A stretch of 33,902 nt of DNA from Streptomyces roseicoloratus. Lineage in GTDB: Bacteria > Actinomycetota > Actinomycetes > Streptomycetales > Streptomycetaceae. The position numbers were made by a program, and so were the translations under genes. The notes below the pieces were generated by a model. That model ran no database searches. It worked only from the letters and a program-made list of their open reading frames with translations, and was not told the DNA's origin. The DNA lies in contig NZ_SDOY01000050.1 in the NCBI RefSeq assembly GCF_004117935.1, forward strand, positions 1 through 33,902. The letters run 5' to 3'. Below are positions 9,251-16,407 of the stretch, one piece after another. Each line of letters begins with the position of its first letter. Positions within the stretch are counted from its first letter, which is position 1.

Positions 9251-9703
9251 TCAGATGACTGCCAGTGCGGCCCCGTTGAGCACGAGGGCCACGACGGCCA
9301 GGGCCGTGCGCAGATAGTGCCAGCGGCGCCACAGCGGGCGCGGGTCCTGCCAGTCCGGCGGGATGACCGCCGGGTCGGTGATCGCCTTGACGCGGCGGTT
9401 GATGGGGACGTTGCACAGGTGGGACACCCCGGACACGCCGAGGAGCAGCACCGCGGCGGCCGCGAACAGCGGGCGGGCGGCGCCGTCGGCCGCCACGGCG
9501 AGCACCCCGTCGGCCAGGGTGCTGCTCAGGACGATGACGGGCATGGTGGGGTCCCAGTTGCGGCCGAGCAGCTGGTGCGCGTGCACGTAGGTGCCGTTGT
9601 CCATCGCGAACAGCGCGGGCAGCACGCTCAGCGCGACGGCGAACAGCACTCCGGCGGTGACACCGCTGCCGAGCACGGCCGCGACGGCCAGCACCTCGGT
9701 CAT
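9251..9703 (-). CDS. DUF1772 anthrone-oxygenase-like membrane protein, copy 2
   Basis: A 150-residue membrane protein of the same family as 4307-4762: TYVHAHQLLGRNWDPTMPVIVLSS matches the YVHAH-x8-YDPAMP stretch of copy 1, and LCNVPINRRVKAI matches [13 protein letters not shown]. About four helices are predicted. The ATG at 9703 overlaps the stop of the preceding SchA/CurD gene (ATGA). As with copy 1, oxidation of an anthrone-type intermediate is inferred from family relatives. The two copies differ clearly in sequence, so they are old paralogues and may act on different ring carbons. It is the last gene of the 12078-9251 operon. Confidence 0.82.
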   Translation of the reverse strand: MTEVLAVAAVLGSGVTAGVLFAVALSVLPALFAMDNGTYVHAHQLLGRNWDPTMPVIVLSSTLADGVLAVAADGAARPLFAAAAVLLLGVSGVSHLCNVPINRRVKAITDPAVIPPDWQDPRPLWRRWHYLRTALAVVALVLNGAALAVI

Positions 9704-10089
9704 GACGCCGTGGCCCCCGTGGGGTGGGTGTCCACGGTCAGCTGCACGAGGGTGTCCATGGTGGCGTCCCGGAAGTACTGCGCGAACGCCTGCGGCGAGC
9801 GGGTGTCGCGGGGCTCGGCCAGGTAGGGCTGCAGGGCGGCCTCCGCGCTGTGGACGCCCTGCTGGGCGGCCATGTGCCGGCCGACGGCCGCGAAGTCGCC
9901 CTCGTAGTGGATGACCCGGACGACCACGTCGTCCTTCAGGAACACGGCGGTGCCGAGCAGCCGGCCCGCCTGCTCGCCGTCGGCGCCGGTGAAGTCGGGT
10001 GTGTCGACTCTCCGGAAGTCGGTGAAGATCTTCTTGATCTCTTCCTCGTGGCCCGGCTTGACCCGGTAGGTGATGGCGGCGTAGGGCAT
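9700..10089 (-). CDS. SchA/CurD-domain polyketide protein, copy 2
   Basis: A 129-residue protein, MPYAAITYRVKPGHEEEIKKIF at the start, then DGEQAGRLLGTAVFLKDDVVVRVIHY and RHMAAQQGVHSAEAALQPYLAEPRDT. It aligns along its whole length with the gene at 8769-9149, including the PRDT-x-F ending. The family belongs to whiE-like and pentangular clusters. The ATG at 10089 is preceded by GAGGAGGAA. It lies between the ACP and DUF1772 genes. One copy per cluster is usual, so the presence of two suggests a heteromer or two separate steps (inference). Confidence 0.85.
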   Translation of the reverse strand: MPYAAITYRVKPGHEEEIKKIFTDFRRVDTPDFTGADGEQAGRLLGTAVFLKDDVVVRVIHYEGDFAAVGRHMAAQQGVHSAEAALQPYLAEPRDTRSPQAFAQYFRDATMDTLVQLTVDTHPTGATAS

Positions 10090-10130
10090 CGGATTCCTCC
10101 TCGTCCGGTACGGGGTGGGGTGGGGGCGGG

Positions 10131-10400
10131 TCAGCGGATCGCGCCGGCCCGCGGCGCCGTGGCGATCAGCGCGAGCAGCATCCGGGGGGTCTCGGCCTCC
10201 ATGACGGCGTCGTCGTCGAGGACGATGCCGTAGGTGCGGTTGATCACGCTGGTGGCCTGGAGGAGGGCGAGGGAGTCGTAGCCGAACTCCAGGAACGGGG
10301 TGTCGAGGGCCTCCTCGCCCTCCAGCGACATGCCCTCCTCGGGCGCGCCGACGCGCTCGAGCAGGAGCGCCCCCAGCTCGGACAGGTTCATGTCAGTCAC
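10131..10400 (-). CDS. Acyl carrier protein of the type II PKS
   Basis: An 89-residue ACP. Ser43 in FLEFGYDSLALLQ is the phosphopantetheine site, and the helix I/III pattern (ELGALLLERV, DDDAVMEAETPRMLLALIA) is normal for type II PKS carriers. It holds the growing polyketide for KS-alpha/CLF. I take the GTG at 10400 as start because GAGAGGAAG stands six bases before it; an ATG three codons later is possible. The ACP gene is unusually far from KS-alpha/CLF (about 2.4 kb from KS-alpha and in another operon), directly after a SARP gene. A second carrier domain is at 18274-18520. Confidence 0.93.
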   Translation of the reverse strand: MTDMNLSELGALLLERVGAPEEGMSLEGEEALDTPFLEFGYDSLALLQATSVINRTYGIVLDDDAVMEAETPRMLLALIATAPRAGAIR

Positions 10401-10443
10401 GATGCTTCCTCTCGATCGGTCGATGTGGTGCGGTCTCCACGGG

Positions 10444-11259
10444 TCACTTGGCGCTCGCCAGCTGCGCGTCGAGGTCCAGCCGCGGCGAGGAGTCGAGCAC
10501 CGCCTGGTGCAGGTGCTCGACGCTGGGCGAGGGGTCGAGTCCGAGGCTCTGGTTCAGGCAGCGGCGCAGCTGCCGGTAGACGGACAGGGCGTCGCTGCGG
10601 CGCCCGACCCGGTACAGCGCGAGCATCAGCTGCTCGTGCACCGCCTCGTGCAGGGGATGACGCGCGGCGAGCCCGGAGAGCTCGCCGACCAGCTCATGAT
10701 GGCGCCCCAGCCTCAGGTCTGCCTCGATCCGCCGCTGAAGGACGCTCATCCGCGACTCGTCGAGCCGGGTGGCCTCCACCTCCAGGAGCGGACCGCACTG
10801 CACGTCGGCCAGCGCGCGGCCGTGCCACAGCGACAGCGCCCGGCCGAAGTACGAGGAGGCCCCGGACCAGTCGCCCTGGTGCAGGGCCCGGTGGCCGGCC
10901 GAGGACAGCGCGTCGAACTCGTGGGCGTCGAGCAGGCCGCCGTGGACGTCGAGCCGGTAGCCGCCCGGCTCGGTGACGAGCACGCTCTTGGCGCCGTTCG
11001 GCAGGGACTCGGCCTCGGTGCCGCCGGCGAGGGCCGCACCGATGGCGTTGCGGATCTGCAGGATGTACGTCTGCAGGGTGGTCTGGACGCTGCGCGGAGG
11101 ATGCTCGCCCCACACCTCCTCCACCAGCGAGGCCACCGAGACGACCTCGTCCGCCTGGAGGGCGAGCAGCGCGAAGACCTTGCGCGGTTTGACCGCCGTG
11201 AGGTGCACCGGCACCCCGGACAGGGTGGCCCGGAACGGGCCGAGCACGCTGATGTCCAT
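10444..11259 (-). CDS. SARP-family transcriptional activator 1
   Basis: A 271-residue protein with an N-terminal OmpR-type winged helix (MDISVLGPFRATLSGVPVHLTAVKPRKVFALLALQ then VVSVASLVEEVWGEHPPRSVQTTLQTYI) and a bacterial transcriptional activation domain (DAHEFDAL, then RRIEADLRLGRHHELVGEL). This is the size and layout of ActII-ORF4 and RedD type activators without an NB-ARC or TPR extension. It is expected to bind heptamer repeats and recruit RNA polymerase at cluster promoters. The ATG at 11259 follows AAGGAGA. It lies 27 bases after the thioesterase gene and upstream of the ACP gene in the same operon. Confidence 0.95.
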   Translation of the reverse strand: MDISVLGPFRATLSGVPVHLTAVKPRKVFALLALQADEVVSVASLVEEVWGEHPPRSVQTTLQTYILQIRNAIGAALAGGTEAESLPNGAKSVLVTEPGGYRLDVHGGLLDAHEFDALSSAGHRALHQGDWSGASSYFGRALSLWHGRALADVQCGPLLEVEATRLDESRMSVLQRRIEADLRLGRHHELVGELSGLAARHPLHEAVHEQLMLALYRVGRRSDALSVYRQLRRCLNQSLGLDPSPSVEHLHQAVLDSSPRLDLDAQLASAK

Positions 11260-11286
11260 GCGCGGTTCTCCTTCGGGTTACGTGGA

Positions 11287-12078
11287 TCAGCCGGCCTGGT
11301 GCGGCGCCGCGCCGGGGCGCGCCGCGTCAGGTCCTGTCGCGGGGGCCCGCAGGGCCTCCCCCATCGCGCGGGGCACGTCGCGGCCCCGTACGAAGAAGTG
11401 CGTGCCGCGGACGGTCCGCAGCCGGAATCGGGTCGTGGTGCAGTCCTGCCAGGCGTGCACCTCGGGTGCGGAGACCAGCGGGTCGACCTCGCCCGCGAAG
11501 GCCTCGACGGGGCACGGCAGGGCGGTCACGGGCGTGGACCGCAGGTCCTGGGCGAGGAGCAGATCGGTGCGCAGGGTGGCGAGGGTGCCGGCGAGCCAGC
11601 CGATCCGGTTGCGCAGCGGTGCCGGGATGGACTCCTTGTCGCCCAGGGCGGTGATCAGCTCCTCGTCCGGGAGTTCCGGGCTCAGCAGGGTCTCCAGGAT
11701 CGGGGCGGGGAGCTGCGGCGCCGAGCAGGCGCCGACGGCGAGCAGCTCGGGCGGGCGCCGCCCGGCGCGCACCCGGTGCTCGGCGAACCGGTAGGCGACC
11801 AGCGCCCCCAGGCTGTGCCCGTAGAAGGCGTGCGGCTCGTCGAGCAGCGGGCCCAGGTCGTCCTGGAGCTCCGCGACGAGCCGCGCGCCGTCGGTGATCC
11901 GTTCCTCGCGCCGCCGGGACTCCCGGCCGGGCAGCCGCACCGGCAGCACCGCCACGCCGGGGCCGACGCGCTTCTGCCAGCCGGCGAAGGACATGGCTCC
12001 CGCGCCGGCGTGAGGGAAGCAGAACAGCCGGACCCCGTCACTGGCGGGCCCCGGCCGGACCGCGAGATAGCGCTGCAC
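11287..12078 (-). CDS. Type II (editing) thioesterase
   Basis: A 263-residue alpha/beta hydrolase of the external thioesterase family: CFPHAGAGAMSFAGW (oxyanion region, residues 20-34), nucleophile Ser89 in FYGHSLGALVAYRFAE, Asp in FAGEVDPLVSAPEV and the catalytic His in RGTHFFVRG. Such enzymes remove stalled or wrong acyl groups from carrier proteins. I place the start at the GTG at 12078 (VQRYLAVRPG), with AAGGGGGATCGG before it; a longer reading begins at 12126. It heads an operon with SARP 1, the ACP, SchA/CurD copy 2 and DUF1772 copy 2. It may serve the FAAL-loaded carrier as well as the PKS ACP. The 206 bases upstream hold no gene. Confidence 0.9.
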   Translation of the reverse strand: MQRYLAVRPGPASDGVRLFCFPHAGAGAMSFAGWQKRVGPGVAVLPVRLPGRESRRREERITDGARLVAELQDDLGPLLDEPHAFYGHSLGALVAYRFAEHRVRAGRRPPELLAVGACSAPQLPAPILETLLSPELPDEELITALGDKESIPAPLRNRIGWLAGTLATLRTDLLLAQDLRSTPVTALPCPVEAFAGEVDPLVSAPEVHAWQDCTTTRFRLRTVRGTHFFVRGRDVPRAMGEALRAPATGPDAARPGAAPHQAG

Positions 12079-12284
12079 CCGATCCCCCTTCGTCGCCGCA
12101 CTCTTCGGCGCGTCCTCGCACCGCACCGCGCCTGCCGGATCCCGGCCGCACGCTCCCGCGCCGCACCTTTTCGGTCAGATGCGCGAGGAGAGGGTCACCG
12201 CAGCGCCTCGTTCATGGCTCAACTGGCGGTGGAGCCCGCCGGCGTGCCCTCAGGGACCCGGCCGCGCCAAGGAGGAGGGACGCC

Positions 12285-13040
12285 CTAGTCCGGAGGAGGG
12301 ACGGTGTAGCCGAAGCCCGGGTCCTTCACCGCCGCGCTGACGGTGTACGCGTCCTCGACCTGCCAGTTGTGGAAGGTCCACTCCCGGCACGCACGGGGCG
12401 TCCCGTCGGGCAGCAGCATGCGGATCGGCCCGCCGGGCGGGCTGAACCCGAACTCGGTGAAGCGGAACCGCAGTCCCTGGCCGATGGCCTTGCTGTAGGC
12501 CTCCTTGAGCGTCCACAGCCGGACCAGGTCCCGGTTGCGCCGCCCCGGCGGCACCTCCTCCAGGCACTGGAGCTCGTACGGCGTGCAGGCCTTGTGCTCG
12601 GTGCCGAGCTCCAGCATCCGCCGGCCGGCCGGCTCGGTGTCCACGCCGATCCGGCCGACCCGGGTCAGTCCCACCACCAGGAGGCCCTCGGTGTGACTGA
12701 GCCCGATCTCCAGCTGGTCGATGCCCCGCAGGTACGGGCGGCCCCCGGGCTTGTACGCCAGTTCCAGCTCGCTCGGCGGGGCGCCGAGCACCGCGCCCGC
12801 CGCGTTCTTCAGCAGCAGCCGGGCGGCGACGAACCGGTCCCGGTTGCGCGAGGCGGGCATCCGCACCAGACGGGCGTGGTCGTCCGCGCCCAGGTCGGCG
12901 GCGAGCTCCGGTGCGCCCACGTCCGCCGGCGCCCAGTCGTCGACGGCCGCGTACACCACGCAACTGCCGTGCAGCGCCACGGACTTCCGCACCTCGTCCC
13001 ACGAGCCCCCGCCTCCCGGGTGCCGTACCGGCTGCTCCAT
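12285..13040 (-). CDS. 4'-phosphopantetheinyl transferase, Sfp type
   Basis: A 251-residue PPTase that would convert the apo carrier proteins of this cluster to holo form. Visible are the RFVAARLLLK region, KPGGRPYL (residues 97-104), LSHTEG near 115-120, the Mg-binding GVDTEP (132-137; family usually GVDVE) and LWTLKEAYSKAIGQGL (175-190) with the W-x2-KEA-x2-K motif. All acidic metal ligands are present. The ATG at 13040 follows GAGGAGG. It is 32 bases after the acyl-CoA dehydrogenase gene and likely co-transcribed with it. A private PPTase fits a cluster with two distinct carrier domains. Confidence 0.94.
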   Translation of the reverse strand: MEQPVRHPGGGGSWDEVRKSVALHGSCVVYAAVDDWAPADVGAPELAADLGADDHARLVRMPASRNRDRFVAARLLLKNAAGAVLGAPPSELELAYKPGGRPYLRGIDQLEIGLSHTEGLLVVGLTRVGRIGVDTEPAGRRMLELGTEHKACTPYELQCLEEVPPGRRNRDLVRLWTLKEAYSKAIGQGLRFRFTEFGFSPPGGPIRMLLPDGTPRACREWTFHNWQVEDAYTVSAAVKDPGFGYTVPPPD

Positions 13041-13072
13041 GTCGAACCTCCTCGGTCACGCCGTACGCACGG

Positions 13073-14806
13073 TCACGAGCGCCCCAGCGCCGTGGCGTAC
13101 AGGTCGTAGCTGCGGGCGTCGTCGAAGCGGTGGAGCAGCTCGGCGAGCAGGTGGTCGGCGGGCTCCGCCGGCATCCGGACCGCCGAGCGGTCGAGCCGCG
13201 CGGCGACCCGGGTGAGCGCGGTCGCCGCCCAGTCCGGCCCGGCGAGGAAGCCGGCCGGCGGCCGGTGCCGCCACACGCCCAGACAGGCGGCGCCCGCGAC
13301 GAGCAGCGCGTAGCGGTCGGCCAGCGCGCAGGCGCGGGGGCCGAGCCGCTCCGCGGCGGGCCGGGCGGCGAGTTCGGCGCAGCCCGCGCGCAGCACGCCG
13401 AGCTGCGTCACGAGGACCGCGGCGGCGTCGGCGAGCGGGCCTTCGGCGTGCCGCGCCGACTCCTCCAGGGAGCCCAGCAGCGAGTCCCGGTCGGCGGGCA
13501 GGTCGTTCCCCCACGGTTCGCACGGTGGCAGGGCGGCGTCGAACGGCCGGAAGAGCCGGGCGAGTCCGTCGTCGTCCGGGGCCGGAGCGGCCAGCGAGGG
13601 CAGCCGCAGCAGCTGGGCGACGAGCACGGCCCTGCTGGCCGAGGCGCCCGCGCTGCCGAGGCCCAGCATGGGCAGGTCGCGCGCGGTCTTCTGGAAGATG
13701 GCGTAACTGCCGCTCGTGGCATAGGCCTCGGAGCCGAGCACGATCGACAGGTCGTCCATCGTCTCGGTGAGGATCATCGGCAGCAGGTACTTGGCGACGG
13801 CGCCCAGCGTCCGGCTCTCCCGGGGCAGCACGTGGGCCGCCCGGGTGGCGACGAGCGAGAGGCAGTCGCACACCAGCAGGTCGGTGAAGGCGTTGACGAG
13901 CGCGGTGCGGGTGCGCGAGGAGTGCAGCGAGGACGGGCTGCGCTGCCGTCGCGAGCGGGCGAACGCCGTCGTGGTCCGCAGGGCGGTGTCGGCGCAGCCC
14001 AGGGCCATCGACAGGCCGGCGCTGCGGGTGAGCGGGAAGACGTGCTCGGCGAGCCGGGTCCCGTCGCCGGCCGCTCCGAGCAGCCGCCCGGTGACGGGCC
14101 GGCCGCCGCCGTCGCCGTCGCGGCCTCCGTCGAAGGCGAGCCCCTGGACGGCGCAGCCGCGCACGCCGACGGTCGGGCGGCGCGGCAGCAGCCGGATGCC
14201 GCCGCCGTCGGGATGGGCGGGTCCCGGCGCGAGGAGGGCGCTCGGTCCTTCGGGCGTGTCCGCGAAGAGGACCAGGGCCCCGGCGCGGGCCGCGTTGTTG
14301 AGGGCCTCCTTGCGGCCGCCGACGCGGTAGCCGGTGCCGGACGGCACGGCGGTGAGCCGGTTGTGCAGGAAGTCGTTGCGTTCCGGCGGCTCGGGATAGG
14401 CGCAGGCCATCCGGCCCTGGGCGAGGAGCAGTCCGGCGGCCTCCTGCCGCTGGCCGGGCGTGCCGGCCGCCCACACGACGACCGCGGCCAGGTACGAGGT
14501 GAGGCCGTAGCCCAGCCCGAGTGCCGCGTCGCGCCGGAACACCGCGCGCAGCACCCGGGCGAGGGCGTCGAGCCGGTCGAGCCTGCCGCCCAGCTCGACG
14601 GGCACGAACTCGGCGTTCAGGCCGAAGGCGTCAAGCAGCCGCTCGGCGGCCGGCAGCAGCCGCTGCCCTTCGTCGGCGGCCAGGAACTGCTGGGCGCCGA
14701 GCGGGTTGCCGGGGTCGTCCAGGTCACCGAAGTCGTGTTCGAGCCGGGCGATGCGTTCCTGGACGGCGACCTCCGAGGAGTCCACCGGGTCCACCACCGT
14801 CGTCAT
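13073..14806 (-). CDS. Acyl-CoA dehydrogenase family protein
   Basis: A 577-residue acyl-CoA dehydrogenase-like flavoprotein. The middle region (RMACAYPEPPERNDFLHNRLTA, then YRVGGRKEALNNAARA) matches the FAD-contact beta domain, and the SAGLSMALGCADTALRTTTAFA helix and the ILTETMDDLSIVLGSEAYATSGSYAIFQKTARDLPMLGLGS stretch match the C-terminal four-helix domain. At 577 residues it is longer than the common 380-400 form. I cannot place the catalytic Glu with certainty. Such genes occur beside FAAL and stand-alone ACP genes, where they desaturate a carrier-bound acyl chain; here it faces a FAAL/ACP-AT pair. The ATG at 14806 has GGAGGGATGGC upstream. Confidence 0.83.
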   Translation of the reverse strand: MTTVVDPVDSSEVAVQERIARLEHDFGDLDDPGNPLGAQQFLAADEGQRLLPAAERLLDAFGLNAEFVPVELGGRLDRLDALARVLRAVFRRDAALGLGYGLTSYLAAVVVWAAGTPGQRQEAAGLLLAQGRMACAYPEPPERNDFLHNRLTAVPSGTGYRVGGRKEALNNAARAGALVLFADTPEGPSALLAPGPAHPDGGGIRLLPRRPTVGVRGCAVQGLAFDGGRDGDGGGRPVTGRLLGAAGDGTRLAEHVFPLTRSAGLSMALGCADTALRTTTAFARSRRQRSPSSLHSSRTRTALVNAFTDLLVCDCLSLVATRAAHVLPRESRTLGAVAKYLLPMILTETMDDLSIVLGSEAYATSGSYAIFQKTARDLPMLGLGSAGASASRAVLVAQLLRLPSLAAPAPDDDGLARLFRPFDAALPPCEPWGNDLPADRDSLLGSLEESARHAEGPLADAAAVLVTQLGVLRAGCAELAARPAAERLGPRACALADRYALLVAGAACLGVWRHRPPAGFLAGPDWAATALTRVAARLDRSAVRMPAEPADHLLAELLHRFDDARSYDLYATALGRS

Positions 14807-14860
14807 GCCATCCCTCCGTCCTGCTCTCGCCCACGGGCCGCCGCGGTGTGGGACCCGCCC

Positions 14861-14952
14861 GCCGTGCCGGTGGCGCCTGCTGTGCGCCGGTGCCGCCCGC
14901 CGTGGTGGTGCGGCCCGTCGTGCCGGTGCGGCCCGCCGTGCCGGTGCTGCCC
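14861..14952. repeat. Five imperfect 18-base tandem repeats
   Basis: Units such as GCCGTGCCGGTGGCGCCT (14861), GCCGTGGTGGTGCGGCCC (14899), GTCGTGCCGGTGCGGCCC (14917) and GCCGTGCCGGTGCTGCCC (14935) follow each other; one unit at 14879 is 20 bases. They fill the gap between the acyl-CoA dehydrogenase start and a small gene. Units touch without spacers and vary, so this is a simple GC-rich minisatellite. A hairpin GCCCGCC-GGTC-GGCGGGC follows at about 14950. Confidence 0.7.
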
Positions 14953-14996
14953 GCCGGTCGGCGGGCGTCGCTCAATTCGCGCTCAAGGTCTTCCGG

Positions 14997-15212
14997 TCAG
15001 AATCGTTTCCGTCGTTGCCAGCCGGGTGCGGGCGACGGGTCCGTCGACCGCGGGTCCGTGTCCCTGCCCTGCAGGTACTGCTGCCACAGGGGGTTCTGGT
15101 CCACGGGCACCCACAGGGAGCCGTAGACCACCAGTGAGGTCCACACCGACCGCGCGAGCCGCCCGAGGAGCACTCGGGTGGCGACGGGGTCGCCGTTTCC
15201 GGTTGCGGGCAT
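14997..15212 (-). CDS. Small protein of unknown function (71 residues)
   Basis: I do not recognise this protein. It reads MPATGNGDPVATRVLLGRLA, then SVWTSLVVYGSLWVPVDQNPLWQQYLQ and a polar Pro/Arg-rich tail ending QRRKRF. The middle is hydrophobic and aromatic and could be one membrane-associated helix. The ATG at 15212 has AGAAGGGA upstream at good spacing, and codon third positions are G/C-rich in this frame, which together support a real gene. It is divergent from the ABM-like gene at 15386 with a candidate SARP site between them, and upstream of the acyl-CoA dehydrogenase gene on the same strand. An artefact remains possible. Confidence 0.5.
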   Translation of the reverse strand: MPATGNGDPVATRVLLGRLARSVWTSLVVYGSLWVPVDQNPLWQQYLQGRDTDPRSTDPSPAPGWQRRKRF

Positions 15213-15309
15213 GCGTGCCGTCCCTTCTGAGATTCGGGAGGGCCACGATCGCCGCGACGGCTCGGTGGATCCTCGAGGAACCCTCGTGCGCGCGGATGCC
15301 CAGCGGTGC

Positions 15310-15327
15310 TCGAGCCGAACTCGAGCG
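15310..15327. promoter_or_regulatory. Candidate SARP-binding heptamer pair
   Basis: TCGAGCC at 15310 and TCGAGCG at 15321 are direct heptamer repeats exactly 11 bases apart, the spacing and near-consensus sequence known for ActII-ORF4 and DnrI-type SARPs. A related TCGACCG lies at 15345 and a TCGAGGA at 15273. The site is in the 173-base region between the divergent 71-residue gene and the 200-residue gene, so a cluster SARP could drive the acyl-handling genes from here. The -10 element is not clear. Confidence 0.5.
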
Positions 15328-15385
15328 CGGTGTGATCGGATGCCTCGACCGCAGGCACCACCGGGACGGGAAGGGGGGCCGGGCG

Positions 15386-15988
15386 GTGTACCCACGCGAG
15401 CGTGAGCCTGAACTGACCGTGATCGGGCGCTTCGCCACGACCGCGCCGCCCGGGGCGTTCGAGCCGGAACTCCTCGCCTACGCCCGCCGGCGGGCGTCCC
15501 GCAAGGGCCACGTCTCCCGGGTGACCGCCGCGCTGGCCGGCCGCCCCGGCCACTACGTCCACCTGGACCGCTGGACCGGCCTCGACCGGCTGCTGCGCGC
15601 CGCGCACGAGGCACCGGCCGTCCCGCCCGCGCCGGCGGAGACGGAACTCGCGGTCACCGTCGGCATGATGGCCCCGAACGGCACGCCCGCCGAGGCGGCC
15701 CGGCTGGTCCTGCTGCGCGCCGCCGTCGACCACGCCGCCGATCCCGAGCGCTTCGAGCTCGGCTTCGGCTCCCTGGTCGGCCTGTGCGTCGCCGAGAGCG
15801 CGTTCGGCGGCAGCCTGCTGCTGCGCTCGGCCACCGACCCGTACGCCTACACCGGCCTGCTGTGGTGGCACGATCCCACGGCCGACGACCGCGTCCGCAC
15901 GAGCACGTCCTGGGACGCGGCGCGCGCCCGCCTGGCGGCCACCGCCCGTCTGACGGAGGACCTGGCCCGCCCGCTGCCCACGCGCTGA
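15386..15988 (+). CDS. Dimeric alpha/beta-barrel (ABM-like) protein, tandem domain
   Basis: A 200-residue protein with what looks like two ferredoxin-like halves. The first is LTVIGRFATTAPPGAFEPELLAYA ... GHYVHLDRWTGLDRLLRAAH (residues 10-75) and the second is ELAVTVGMMAPNGTPAEAARLVLLRA ... YTGLLWWHDPTADDRV (88-185). That arrangement resembles tandem ABM or SchA/CurD-like proteins, but similarity is weak and I do not assign a reaction. The GTG at 15386 follows GGGAAGGGGGG; a much longer frame upstream is a shadow of the acyl-CoA dehydrogenase gene. It leads the plus-strand set that continues with the carboxylase epsilon subunit, FAAL and ACP-AT. Confidence 0.68.
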   Translation: MYPREREPELTVIGRFATTAPPGAFEPELLAYARRRASRKGHVSRVTAALAGRPGHYVHLDRWTGLDRLLRAAHEAPAVPPAPAETELAVTVGMMAPNGTPAEAARLVLLRAAVDHAADPERFELGFGSLVGLCVAESAFGGSLLLRSATDPYAYTGLLWWHDPTADDRVRTSTSWDAARARLAATARLTEDLARPLPTR

Positions 15989-16062
15989 CGGACGCCCTCC
16001 CTCCCTGCCGCGCCCCACCCCCTCCCGAGGGCTTCTCGAGCGTGCGCGCCAAGCATCGGAGC

Positions 16063-16287
16063 ATGGACGAGACCGAGAAGACGCAGCCGGCGTTCGTCGT
16101 CGTGCGGGGGCGGCCGGACCCCGTCGAACTCGCCGCCGTGACGGCCGTACTGCTGGCCAGACTGCGTGCGGCGGCCGCCGCGGACGCGGCCGGGGACCCC
16201 GGGGAGACGGCGGCCGGAACGGCGCGGGCGCCGTGGGGAGCGGCGCGGCGGACGCGGCCGCGGGTCGGCTGGACGGCGGCCGACTGA
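16063..16287 (+). CDS. accE: Acyl-CoA carboxylase epsilon subunit
   Basis: A 74-residue protein with the epsilon-subunit pattern: FVVVRGRPDPVELAAVTAVLLARLRA near the N-terminus, an Ala-rich linker and a C-terminal RAPWGAARRTRPRVGW containing the two conserved Trp-flanked basic stretches. In Streptomyces this subunit binds the beta subunit and activates the carboxylase that makes malonyl-CoA or methylmalonyl-CoA. A beta subunit is encoded in the same window at 25420 but not next to it, which is unusual because accE generally follows accB directly. The biotinylated alpha subunit is not in the window. The ATG at 16063 has only a weak upstream site (GGAGC). Confidence 0.8.
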   Translation: MDETEKTQPAFVVVRGRPDPVELAAVTAVLLARLRAAAAADAAGDPGETAAGTARAPWGAARRTRPRVGWTAAD

Positions 16288-16307
16288 CCTGCCCGGCCCA
16301 GCCGCGG

Positions 16308-16345
16308 TCGAGTGCGCTTCTAGACGTCGTACCTACGGTCGAGTG
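16308..16345 (+). promoter_or_regulatory. Paired TCGAGTG heptamers upstream of FAAL gene
   Basis: CGGTCGAGTG occurs twice, with TCGAGTG at 16308 and 16339. The 31-base distance is about three helical turns, so both would face the same side of the DNA. TCGAG is the core of SARP heptamers. The repeats sit 63 bases before the FAAL start. Candidate -10 hexamers between them (TAGACG at 16321) are weak. Confidence 0.33.
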
Positions 16346-16407
16346 GCGGGTGAAACGGGCGCCGACGTCGGGGGCGTCAGCGCCCGTACGACACGCAGGG
16401 GGCCGGA

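Noticed and set aside
13704..13706. A second TTA codon, in the acyl-CoA dehydrogenase gene
   Set aside because: On the minus strand the TTA spans two codons (AGT TAC, Ser-Tyr) and is out of frame.
14861..14952. A CRISPR-like array
   Set aside because: The 18-base units touch without spacers, vary in sequence and there are no cas genes.
14724..14975. An 83-codon minus-strand frame across the 18-base repeats (Gly/Thr-rich)
   Set aside because: It overlaps the acyl-CoA dehydrogenase start out of frame, and its composition follows from the repeat; no ribosome site is seen.
12911..15988. A 1025-codon plus-strand frame ending with the ABM-like protein
   Set aside because: The first 800 codons are antisense to the acyl-CoA dehydrogenase gene and cross a tandem repeat. 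A GTG with a strong ribosome site at 15386 marks the real start.
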